Assembly: GCF_029784135.1 (NCBI RefSeq) | Contig: NC_073746.1 | Span: forward strand, 285,707,348 to 285,771,347 | Length of the DNA stretch: 64,000 nt | DNA from: Toxorhynchites rutilus septentrionalis | Taxonomy: Eukaryota; Arthropoda; Insecta; Diptera; Culicidae | Reading direction: 5' to 3' | The notes under the pieces: model-generated | Seen by the model: the letters and a program-made list of their open reading frames with translations, nothing else | Database searches by the model: none | Told to the model about the DNA's origin: nothing | Part shown: positions 23,395-34,200 of the stretch, piece after piece | Layout: every line of letters begins with the position of its first letter | Numbering within the stretch: position 1 is the stretch's first letter | Made by a program: the position numbers and the translations under genes

Positions 23395-23888
23395 TCATTC
23401 TTCGCCGATTGCCCGAAGTAACCAGACGAAGAAAAGTCGCGTCCAAGTTCCGTTATCGGTTACCGCGTGATTGTTGTTTTTTTGCCACTGAAGAGTTCAT
23501 TTCGCTATCTGAATAGTGAGTGAAGTGCCCTGCCTGCAAGTGGATAGAGGCTTTCATCCTCGGAAAGCCAAGCATTGGTTTTTGTTTTGTCGCTACTTCG
23601 CCGACATTGGAGATTTCGCCGAGTCATCGTGCCAACAGTGACAGTGCGGGTAAGCTTTCACCGACGACTGTGTGTAGTGGTGTCGTAGGCACATTCCCAC
23701 CACCAACGAGCTTTCAGCACACTCCCGTTCATCTGCACTGGAGTGCGTTCATAGGTGAATAAGATTGAATATAGTGAGAGAAAATATTTATTAATTATAA
23801 GTTCTTTTTTTGTTTGTTTTTGTGAATTATTATTATTGTGAAATATTATTTTAAAAAAAATACTTAGAATATAAGTGCCAATTTTAAA

Positions 23889-25085
23889 ATGGCAGAGGGT
23901 GGGGGACCTTCGGATATGGAGGTCTCTGACTCTAGCTCCCTCCTAAGTGATAAAAAAAGTCACTCAAACGCGTACCAAATACGGAAGATACTTCTTCTGG
24001 GGACGAGTCAGCTAACCCTACCAAGCCTCCCTCCAAAAAACTAGCAAATCTCCCATCTGCCCTTAACGATCCCACTCTACCTTCAACCTCGTCTTCTCCC
24101 TCTGTTCTTCCCGCTCCTTCTCAACCTTCGTCTTCCCACTCTCAATCCCCGTCCTCGCCTTCCCCCCCCCTGTTATTCCCACTCCCCGTGTAAAGGTCTA
24201 TCCAGAAGATGCGCCCAGAACTGGTCCCTGGGTTGTTTTCTTCAGGCCTAAGCCAAATGGAAAGGCGCTGAGAGTCATGCAGATCGCGAAAGATCTGGCA
24301 AGGTATACATCCGTTTCGGAAATTTCGAAGGTTAGACCAAACAAATTGCGAGTTGTCGTGAATGATCGAAAAGACGCAAACAAGATTGTTGTCGATCAGC
24401 ATTTTACAATTGAGTATCGGGTCTACATTCCCTCTCACATAGTCGAAATTGAGGGTGTGATAACCGAAACGGGCTTGACGTGCGAATACATTACGAGTGA
24501 AGGTACCGGCCGTTTTAAAAAACTGCCCTCGACGACTGTTAAGATCTTGGGTTGCCGCCAGCTCGGAACAGTCTCCCATGAAGGAGAAGAAAAGAAATTT
24601 ACGCCGTCCAACTCGTTTCGAGTCACCTTCGCTGGTTCAGCTCTCCCTGACTACGTGATGGTAGATAAATTGAGGTTAGCCGTGCGACTTTTTATTCCAA
24701 AGCCAATGACTTGTCTAAAGTGCAAGTCAGTTGGTCACACGGCTGCTTATTGTGCCAATAAAGAACGATGTGCCACTTGCAGAGAACAACATGAGGGGAA
24801 ATCCTGCAGTGCGACTGAGCATAAGTGTCCATATTGCGGGGGATCCCCACACGTGCTCTCAGCTGGGAGAAACAGAAGCGCTCTTTGAGGGAACGCTCTA
24901 AACGCACTTTCGCAGAAATTTTGAAGGGCGCTTCTCCACTGGCTCAAGAACAACAACCAATCAATACACACAATGTCTTCGCTACGTTGCCAGTTGACGA
25001 AATGGAAGCGGATACAGCTAACGGGGGCACGCCGTTTATTTCTCAAGGGAATCCCCGGCGCAAAAATGCGCAAACCTCTGTGTAG
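23889..25085 (+). pseudogene. LINE ORF1 (gag-like, CCHC zinc knuckles)
   Basis: Nucleic-acid-binding ORF1 protein. It starts MAEGGGPSDMEVSDSSSLLS at 23889 and runs through a Ser/Pro-rich linker. The RNA-binding region follows (from VKVYPEDAPRTGPWVVFFRP at about 24190), then knuckles at 24710-24845: CLKCKSVGHTAAYC, CATCREQHEGKSC and CPYCGGSPH. A basic, Gln-rich tail ends ...NPRRKNAQTSV with a stop at 25083-25085. Frame changes are needed near 23965, near 24170 (inside a run of nine C) and near 24850, so the protein is not made intact. Family assignment is firm from the knuckle pattern and the linked ORF2. Confidence 0.85.
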
Positions 25086-25090
25086 TCAGC

Positions 25091-28000
25091 TTGTATTGGC
25101 CTCCGAGAGCTGCGGTTAGCCGCAAGCAACTTGTTGACATGTGCTCACTCCTTCCTGAGCCACGATTGATCTTGGGAGACTTCAACTCTCACGGAACTGC
25201 CTGGGGGGAACCGTACGACGATAATCGTTCATCGTTGATATATGACCTTTGTAACAGCTTCAATATGACCGTTTTGAACACTGGGGAAACAACACGTGTA
25301 CCTAAACCTCCTGCTAAACCAAGTGCTCTTGACCTCTCGCTTTGCTCGAATTCACTATCGTTAGATTGCAAGTGGAATGTAATCCAGGATCCCAACGGTA
25401 GTGATCACTTGCCAATCAAAATTTCTATCACCAATGGGTTGAATTCTTCTGAATCAATAAACATGGCATACGACCTCACAAGACACATTGACTGGAAAAA
25501 ATATGCGGACGCGATTGCTCTAGCCATCAATTCCAGAGATGGTTTGCCTCCATTGGAGGAGTATAACTTCATTTCTCGTTTGATCTATGACAGCGCGGTT
25601 CGCGCTCAAACGAAACCCATCCCAGGTTCCACTATTCGTCGAAGGCCTCCCAATCCATGGTGGGATGGCCAATGTTCCAAGCTTTATGGAGATAAATCGA
25701 ATGCATTTAAAGCTTTTCGGAAACGTGGAACCATTGAGAATTTTCAACCGTATTTGGACCTTGAAAATCAATTTAAAAACTTGATCAAAGGGAAAAAACG
25801 TGCTTATTGGCGAAATTTCGTGGGAGGTTTATCACGAGAAACGTCAATGAAAAAATTATGGAAAGTGGCTCGAAACATGAGAAATCGCTCTTCATCCAAT
25901 GAAAGCGAGGAATATTCACATCGATGGATTTTTAATTTTGCACAAAAGGTTTGTCCCGATTCCGCTCCAGTGCAAAGAATTATTCGAGATACACCACAAG
26001 ATAGGTGCGATCTTGATTCCGAGTTTTCGATGGTAGAATTCTCTCTTGCTCTCCTTTCATGTAACAATTCTGCTCCGGGATCGGATAGAATTAAGTTCAA
26101 CTTGCTGAAAAATCTCCCTGATGTGGCGAAACATAGCTTGTTGAACTTATTCAATCGGTTTCTGGAGCATAATATTGTTCCAGATGATTGGAGACAAGTA
26201 CGAGTTATAGCTATTCAAAAACCCGGAAAACCCGCGTCCGACTTCAATTCGTACCGCCCAATAGCAATGCTGTCTTGTATACGGAAATTGTTGGAGAAAA
26301 TGATCTTGTTTCGCCTTGATCGATGGGTTGAAACGAATGGCCTACTCTCAGATACACAATATGGGTTCCGCAGGGGCAAGGGGACGAATGATTGTCTTGC
26401 GTTGCTTTCTTCAGAAATTCAAATGGCTTACGCCGAAAAAAAACAAATGGCTTCAGTATTCTTGGACATAAAGGGGGCCTTTGATTCTGTTTCAATAGAG
26501 GTTTTGTCAGACAAATTATAATCTCGGGGTCTGCCGCCTCTATTGAATAATATGTTATATAACTTGCTTTGTAAGAAACATTTGAACTTTTCTCACGGAG
26601 ATTCGGCAGTAAGTCGGGTCTCTTACATGGGACTCCCCCAGGGCTCATGTTTAAGCCCCCTTTTGTACAACTTCTACGTAAGCGACATTGACAATTGCCT
26701 TACACAAAATTGCAGCCTAAGACAACTTGCAGATGATGGAGTGGTGTCTGTCGTAGGATCAAACGAATCCGACCTGCAAGAATCCTTACAAGATACTTTG
26801 AACAATTTTTCAACCTGGGCCATTGGGCTAGGGATCGAATTCTCCACGGAGAAAACAGAGATTGTGGTTTTTTCTAGGAAGCATAAACCAGCAAAACCAA
26901 AGCTTCAACTTTTGGGTAAACCGATCACTCATGCTATGTCATTCAAGTATCTTGGGGTCTGGTTCAACTCCAAATGTACTTGGGGGCCCATATTAGGTAT
27001 CTGAGTAAAAAATGTCAACAAAGAATAAACTTTCTCCGTACAATTACCGGCACCTGGTGGGGAGCCCATCCCGAAGATCTTATAATGTTGTATCGAACAA
27101 CTATTCTCTCAGTGATGGAGTATGGCAGTTTCTGTTTTCAATCAGCTGCCAAAACACACCTCATTAAACTCGAGCGAATTCAGTATCTTTGTCTCCGTAT
27201 CGCGTTGGGATGTATGCCCTCAACGCATACCATGAGTCTCGAGGTTTTGGCAGGCCTACTCCCACTAAAAGATCGCTTCAATTTATTATCTCTTCGGTTC
27301 CGGTGTAAGGTTATGAACCCATTGGTGATCGGAAATTTTGAGCAGCTGATCGAGCTAAATTTTCATTCTGGATTCATGAGTTCATATCATGAATTCGTCT
27401 CCATGCAGGTTAATCCTTCTTCGTATATTCCCAACCGTGTTTGTTTTCCTGACTACATCAATTCCTCTGTGCATTTTGATCTGTCCATGAAGCAGGATAT
27501 CCATGGAACATCAGACTATCTTCCATCGAGGATCGTTCCAATGATCTTCGATGCAAAGTATGGGGATATCAATTGTGATAATATGTACTTTACTGATGGG
27601 TCCTCTATGAATGAGTCCACAGGATTTGGAGTGTTCAACGTATTTTTTAGCACCTCACACAGTCTTCAGAATCCTTGCTCAGTGTATATTGCAGAATTGG
27701 CAGCAATACACTGGGCGCTGGACAGCGTCGCCTCACGACCTGTTGAACACTATTACATTGTAACGGATAGTCTTAGCTCTGTCGAAGCTATCCGTTCAGT
27801 GAGGCCGGAAAAGCACTCGCCGTACTTCCTTGAGAGAATACGAGAAATTTTGAGTGCTTTATCCAGACGCTGTTATGTCATTACCTTTGTCTGGGTCCCT
27901 TCACATTGCTCAATTCCGGGTAATGAGAGGGCTGACTCAATAGCAAAGGTAGGTGCAATTGAATGCGATATTTATCAGCGTCAAATCGCCTTCAATGAAT

Positions 28001-28434
28001 TTTATTCTTTAGTCCGCAAAAATACCATAGTTAACTGGCAACGCAAATGGAACGAAGATGAATTGGGCCGGTGGCTCCACTCGATTATCCCTAAGGTTAG
28101 CCTCAAACCATGGTTCAAAAGTATGGACTTGAGTCGGGACTTTATTCGCACCTTTTCCCGACTCATGTCCAATCACTGTTCGTTAGATGCGCTACTCTTT
28201 CGTATTAATCTTGCCGACAACAATCTTTGTGTTTGTGGCCAAGGTTACCACGACATCGAGCACGTTGTTTGGTCGTGCGAGCTGTATCTTGTTGCCAGAT
28301 CGAATTTAGTAGTCACCCTTCGGGCCCGAGGAAGGCAGCCCATGATGCCGGTGAGAGACGTGTTGGCTCGGTTAGACCTTGATTACATGTCCCAAATATA
28401 TGTATTCCTTAAAGCTATCGATCTTCGTGTGTGA
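25091..28434 (+). pseudogene. LINE ORF2 (endonuclease-RT-RNase H polyprotein)
   Basis: The frame opens in the middle of the AP-type endonuclease (VYWPPRAAV..., LILGDFNSHGTAWG near 25175, SDHLPI near 25399). The first ~100 residues, with the catalytic start, are deleted, so ORF1 sequence abuts mid-endonuclease. Reverse transcriptase: YRPIAMLSCIRKLLEKMI, TQYGFRRGKGT, FLDIKGAFDSV, GLPQGSCLSPLLYNFY and QLADDGVVS (LADD where YADD/FADD is usual). RNase H: TDGSS (27592), AELAAI (27694), TDSLSS and NERADSIA. The C-terminus carries CVCGQGYHDIEHVVWSC, a CCHC-type motif. Lesions: the endonuclease deletion, TAA at 26519-26521, and a frameshift near 26985. The natural stop is 28432-28434. Confidence 0.9.
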
Positions 28435-28731
28435 TTGTCCTTACACCCTTAGTTTTTCCTTTTCCTTTTCCTTTGTGAGAGATCGGATCCCTTCTTAAGA
28501 ATAAGATGAAATGTAAATACATATTAGATATAAGATAGGTTTAAGAATTGAGTGTGATGAGTGTGATTGAGAGTGTGAGTGTGATCATTGTCAATATATC
28601 CTCATATCCCCTCCTTTTCCTGAAGAAAATATGTCACCCTTCTAAACTCGAGTCGACCGCGAGTAATCGGTTTCCTATATTATTAACATTAGAATTAAGG
28701 AAAAATGTTTATATACTAGTAACAATACAGT

Positions 28732-28748
28732 AAGGAGTTCGGCTCCTT
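28732..28748 (+). other. 3' UTR hairpin of the LINE
   Basis: AAGGAG-TTCGG-CTCCTT forms a perfect 6-bp stem about 40 nt before the poly(A) tail. 3' hairpins often help a LINE RT recognise its template; that role is inferred here. Confidence 0.6.
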
Positions 28749-29024
28749 TAAACCTATGTAACTGAGCCTGTAAAAATAAACGATTTAAATAAAAAAAAAA
28801 AAAAAATTTAATGAAATAAAAAGCATTTTTCTGAAAACAGTCAGCATACCTTTTCACTCTCCTTTGACATTCTATGACTTTGTCAAAAAAAAGTTTCGAA
28901 AGCATGTTTTCCAATTTCAAAAGTAGCGAAAAGAGATATGCGTACGAATTCAAATTCAACAAATATCATTCTGGAAGTTAAACACTTACAAGGTTTAATG
29001 GTTTTAATGGTTAATGGTTTTCAT

Positions 29025-29515
29025 TTTTTTTATCCCTTATGTTTATTTTAGGCTCATTAGCATTTTAGCTGTAACAGAGCCGAATTTTAATCGTGTACAT
29101 GTCACATGTTTATCATATCTATAATTAGCACATTACATATTTTCCATTTTTCGGCGTTAGAATATTCCCTTCTATACCATTGCATATGGTACACATTTAC
29201 ACAGTAGTCATTTAGGCGTTAGAATTTTCCTTCTGTTCTTCCATTATCCAGTTAGACCGGACATCGGAGACAGTTGATTGATCATTGTTGAGTTCTTTAT
29301 AGAACAGCAGCCCGATGTGTCTTGCAGAGCAGAGCAGTTGGTATGGATGAATCAAACTTACTTCAACCGTGGATCGATCTCCATCGTTGATAATTGTTGC
29401 GTGGACGTAGTATTCTGTAACAACATAAAGATGGTCAATGAGGGTCCTGAGTTTTGAACTCACGATCGATCGCTTACTAAGCGAACGTGCAACCAATGTG
29501 GCTACGGAGACCCCC
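29025..29515 (-). mobile_element. tRNA-derived SINE, copy B
   Basis: Same family and orientation as 8212-8691, with the tRNA-like head at 29515 downward and an A-rich tail (T8 on plus) at 29025-29031. A 12-bp target duplication flanks it, AATGGTTTTCAT at 29013-29024 against AATGGCTTTCAA at 29516-29527. The two copies differ by scattered substitutions and small indels, so they are independent, not recent, insertions. Confidence 0.88.
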
Positions 29516-29569
29516 AATGGCTTTCAATGTGTTATTATTAATTTTATTCCAAGAATGCATGATAAACAT

Positions 29570-30016
29570 TGTTGGATACACTGCGATTTTATGGAGACGG
29601 ATTCCTCTGACATGATCAGTTTTGCGGCATGGGCTAGATTTTTATATTGTGGGTACCTGGGTTCACGAACACTAAAACACTGAGAAATGAAATGGGAAAG
29701 TGTGAACAATAGGAAAGAAAGGAAATTATTATTAACCCCAAGCTTAAGGAGAATAGTTGGATAGTCATTGAGTGGAGAAATTTACCAAATTACAAAGAAT
29801 TAAGAGTTAGTAGATTGCTGTAAATAGTATTGTAGAATAAAGTTTTGGAGTGTGAAATTACGTTTTGATAAAAAATAAAGTGTTTCCATACCAAAAATAT
29901 TGGAATTCGTTGTTTGCGAAAAGCAAGTGGGCCGAAAATCCAAGTGCGAATATCGTGGATATATCGCAATCCAGGAGAACCACACCGAGGGCAAGGGCCC
30001 GATATCCAGATAAACA
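29570..30016 (+). repeat. BEL/Pao 5' LTR
   Basis: 447 bp, begins TGTTGGATACAC and ends GATAAACA. Contains a TTTTTATATT box at about 29639 as a possible core promoter, and AATAAA signals at 29836-29841 and 29874-29879. Same length as the 3' LTR, with no difference seen on reading both through. Confidence 0.93.
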
Positions 30017-30017
30017 T

Positions 30018-30035
30018 TGGTCCTTCGAGCCGGAT
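30018..30035 (+). promoter_or_regulatory. Primer-binding site, tRNA-Tyr type
   Basis: TGGTCCTTCGAGCCGGAT begins one base after the LTR. Its complement, ATCCGGCTCGAAGGACCA, has the form of the 3' end of eukaryotic tRNA-Tyr including CCA. The tRNA identity is from memory of tRNA-Tyr ends. Confidence 0.75.
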
Positions 30036-30170
30036 CCGTACAAAAGGATTTTGCAACCAACGGAATCGTCATCACGCTCACACAAAACTTTACTGCCATC
30101 TGCTAATTCACATCGAGGCACAATAAACTGCAAAAGGATTCACACCGTATTAAATTGGGCAAATTATCTT

Positions 30171-31180
30171 GGCCCGTCCAGGTAAACAACTAATAATTAT
30201 ATGTCCTGCTGTTGCTGGGCAAATCAGGACCACTACACACATTTTCGATTTTACTTCTTCTATCCGCCGTCACAATCTACGGAGACGAATCGAAATATCA
30301 TTCGAGACCGAACTTGAAGCGATACCATACCGACACGTCAAAACATTTTATCACGGCATACATTTCATCAATCAATCGGAGAAACAACAGTGGGAATCCT
30401 ACGAAGTCTACGCACACCACTAAACACAATCGATTTATGCTGATACCATATCGTCATCACATTGAGCCAAGGTCAACGACGAGTTGAAACAATTCATTCA
30501 CTGCTATTGCTGCCACAACACTCTTGTTTTCAAACCGGAATGTTTTCCTGGTTTGTCCAGGTAAATATACACAAGTTTATGTCCAGCCGCTGCTGAGACA
30601 TTTTGGTCGGATCTACACCGTTTGTTTACATTTCTATTCCACGGTAAAAACACCCACACAACCGAAGTCGAACCGATATATGCACCGGGTCGTACCACAA
30701 TATTGGCATCATTGAGGAACAGAAGACTAATTGCTAACTGAATTGAGCATCGCACCGCACATTATCACCGCTCATTCAGGAAAATCCGTCGCAAATCACC
30801 GCATATAGGATTCCTTTATTTATTAAGGTCAGTTCATCACCGTATATGTCCAGCCGAAGCTGGAGTTTGTTTTGATATTACACCAATTGTTTTCATCTCG
30901 CACACTTGTACTGGTTTGACACTTGTTTACCATTTCGTTGGACGTGTAACCGAGGGGCGCACATAATCGGAAAATAAATATTACACGTTTGACTATTGAG
31001 GAGCCGCAGATGTGATTCCGATGTTCAGCCGGCACACTGTTATTGAATATTAGAAGTTTATTCGACGTTAGCGTATACAATTAAGAAACGCTACACGCTT
31101 CTTTTTGTGAAGGTCAGTGGTACTATTGTATATGTCTAGTCGAAGCTAGGCCATTGGCGGATTTTACACAAATTTATTTC
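30171..31180 (+). repeat. Four leader repeats with a conserved small hairpin
   Basis: Four diverged modules precede gag. Each has GTCCAGGTAAA or AAGGTCAGT, then about 20 nt, then TATGTCCAGCCGAAGCTGG or a variant, then about 20 nt, then a GAT.TTACACCAATTT-like stretch. The hairpins are CCTGC-TGTT-GCTGG (30205-30218), CCAGC-CGCT-GCTGA (30583-30596), CCAGC-CGAA-GCTGG (30850-30863) and CTAGT-CGAA-GCTAG (31136-31149). The last module ends inside the start of the gag frame. Possible roles are RNA packaging, dimerisation or translation control; all are inference. Confidence 0.7.
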
Positions 31181-31213
31181 TCCCATATCTCAAACCAATT
31201 GGAATTTGGAATC

Positions 31214-34200
31214 ATGCCACCAACTACGAGGAACAATTCACTCAAGGCGCTGCTGGCGAAACTAAAGGCACTGGAGGGTATGTTCAACGATATTTGCCGT
31301 TTCGTCAATTCGATGGATGATGACACTCTAACGACTGAAGCGACAGTTCGTTTGGATAAACTTGACGAACTGTGGGAACAAATCAGCGAAGCAACGATGG
31401 ACATCGAGATGCACGAAGATTTCGAGGAAGTTGACGATACCTACCCCACGAAACGATCGGAATTCGGCGATAGATATTTTAAGACAAAATCGTTGCTACT
31501 AGAGAAGGTGAAGGACCCGGAGGTGAAGTCGAACCCTTCAATTCGCGGAATAGAACAAAACCAACATTCAACTTATGAACGCGTTAGGCTCCCACAAATC
31601 AAACTGCAAACATTCGATGGTAATATTGATGAGTGGTTGAGTTTTAGGGATCTCTATATATCGTTAATTCACTGTAAATCCGACTTGCCAGAAGTAGAAA
31701 AATTCCACTATCTTAAGGGTTGCTTAGTAGGAGAGGCTAGGTCATTGGTAGACTCACTTGCTATCACCAAGGCGAATTATAAGATTGCGTGGGAGGCGGT
31801 GATGAAGCGGTATAATGACAGTAAATTACTGAAGCGTAGACAAGTGCAAGCATTGTTCAACCTACCTAACGTCGCAAAGGAGTCGGTCGTGGAACTTCAG
31901 TCGCTGCTAGAGGCTTTTGAGCGCATTCTTCAAACGCTGGATCAATTGATACAGCCAGCCGAGTACAAGGATTTGTTACTGCTGGATTTGCTGTGTTCAC
32001 GATTGGACCCAACCACCCGCAGAAGCTGGGAAGAGCATTCTGCAACAATAGATCAGGACACAGTGAAGGATCTAACAGATTTTCTTCAGAAGAGAATAAG
32101 GGTGCTAAGCTCGCTGCCAACCAAATCCATCGAACCAAAGTTGAATTATGTCCCTCAACCGAAAAGAAAATTGCCGACACAAATGAGTCACAGTGCATCG
32201 CAATCCTCGAGCGGACAATGTGTAGCGTGTCCAGGTAGCCACTTATTATACCAATGCCCGAAATTCCAATCCCTGCCTGTATCAGCTCGCGATAAACTAT
32301 TGCGAAGCCTAGCATTATGTCGTAATTGCTTCCGGCGTGGGCATCAAGCCACGGAATGCAATTCTCGATATGTGTGTCGTAATTGCAAGGGAAAGCATCA
32401 TACCTTAGTATGCTTCCGGCCGGAAGAAGTCCAACCAGCTAAGCGTACGTCGGAGATAAGGGTCTCTACGGAAAGCAGCAGCAAGGGACTTCAACACAAT
32501 GTGGAGGATAACACACCAAGCACATCATCAGGCACCATTGTAGTAACCTCAAATACAGCATCCAAGGGAACATCGTCCGTATTACTTGCTACAGCGGTAG
32601 TCTTAGTGGTGGGTGAGAATGGAATTACGTATCCAGCCAGAGCACTACTTGATTCGGGGTCGGAGTGTAATTTTATGTCAGACCAATTTTCACAACTCTT
32701 GCGAATCAAACGTAATCGAGCTGAGGTGGCAGTATCAGGTGTCGGTCAGGTCAATACGAGAGTGACGCATTCGGTCAAGGCAGAGGTCAGATCCAGGGTA
32801 GGGGGGTATTCATGTAACTTGGAATTCCTAATTCTCCCTAAAGTCACGGGAAATCTTCCATCTACGTGCATCGATACCACAAATTGGAAAATACCACACG
32901 GCATAACCCTAGCAGATCCAGCATTCGCTATATCGAAATCCGTAGATTTAATTCTCGGAATCCAGCAATTCTTCACCTTTTTCAAACCAGGAAAGGAAAT
33001 CCATCTAGGGGATGGACTACCCAAGCTCTCGGAAACGGTATTTGGATGGGTGGTAGCGGGAACAGTAATCTCATCGAGCATCGCGTCATATCACTGTAAC
33101 GTCGCGTCTACGGTTAATCTTGAAGAACTGTTGACAAGATTTTGGTCGTGTGAAGAAGTGGTCATTCCAAATAATTATTCTCCAGAGGAAACGCTGTGTG
33201 AAGAGCAGTTCGTTCGGACGGTTAGGAGAGATTCAAATGGAAGATATAAGGTCTCTCTTCCAAAGGATGCGAATGTCATGGATAAAATTGGTGAATCTAG
33301 GGACATAGCACTACGGCGTTTTCAATGGTTGGAACGCAGACTTTTAAGGGACTCAGAGCTACGTTGTCAATATACCCAATTTATGGAGGAATATATACAC
33401 CTGGGGCACATGCGTAGGGTACGCGTGAACCAAGATAATCTGATTAAACGATGTTACCTTCCACATCATCCAGTAATCAAACAAACAAGTACGACGACGA
33501 AACTTAGAGTGGTGTTCGACGCATCCTGCAAGACTTCGAGTGGAATTTCTCTGAACGATGCATTATTGGCGGGACCGGTAATCCAAGAAGATCTTCGATC
33601 GATAATTCTCCGTTGTCGCACAAAACGGATAATGTTGGTAGCAGACGTTGAGAAGATGTTTCGTCAAATCATCATGGATGAAGGGGATCAGCCGCTACAG
33701 AGTATCCTATGGCGAACCGACACCGAGCAAGAAATTGGAACGTACGAGCTGTCCACCGTAACATACGGGACGAAACCCGCACCGTTTTTGGCTACACGGA
33801 CGCTCAAACAGCTAGCGGATGATGAGCAAACCAACTTTCCCCAAGCAGCCAAGGCAATAAACGAGGATGTGTACATGGATGATGTATTGACGGGAACGAA
33901 TAATGTGAAGGAGGCGGTAGATTTGAGGGTTCAGCTTGAAGCATTAATGAGAAGTGGAGGTTTCAAGCTACGGAAATGGGTTTCCAACTGCGAGGAAGTT
34001 CTTCATGGTGTACCAGAGGAAGATTTAGCGTTGGGAAGACAGGATCATGTTGAACTTGATCCAGACCCAGCAGTGCGAATGTTAGGCTTGACTTGGCTAC
34101 CAAAAACTGACGGACTGAAACTACAGTTTTCAGTTCCGGAGCAACACCCAACAGATACGCTATCAAAAAGAATGGTATTATCTATTATCGCAGGACTGTT

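Larger units (their letters stand above)
23395..28806 (+). mobile_element. I-clade non-LTR retrotransposon, degenerate
   Basis: About 5.4 kb: a GC-richer 5' UTR, ORF1 with CCHC knuckles, ORF2 with endonuclease, reverse transcriptase and RNase H, a 3' UTR with a short hairpin, and a poly(A) tail of about 17 at 28790-28806. RNase H after the RT places it in the I group. The 5' boundary is uncertain, and a possible TTTAAT target duplication is too short to trust. Disabling lesions are listed under the two ORFs. The frames are otherwise long and well preserved, so the copy is moderately young but dead. Confidence 0.88.

Noticed and set aside
22941..23470. Open frames just upstream of the LINE
   Set aside because: No family match. 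The boundary with the LINE 5' UTR is unclear and there is no exon evidence.
29790..30099. Minus-strand frames in the LTR regions (also 36784-37081)
   Set aside because: The same frames appear in both LTRs and are shadows of the LTR sequence.
30171..31180. CRISPR-like array from regularly spaced repeats
   Set aside because: Repeats are imperfect, spaced 270-380 bp apart, and lie in a retrotransposon leader of a eukaryote.
31154..31213. Upstream extension of the BEL frame from TTG
   Set aside because: No ATG in it, and it overlaps the last leader module. The first ATG at 31214 is the better start.
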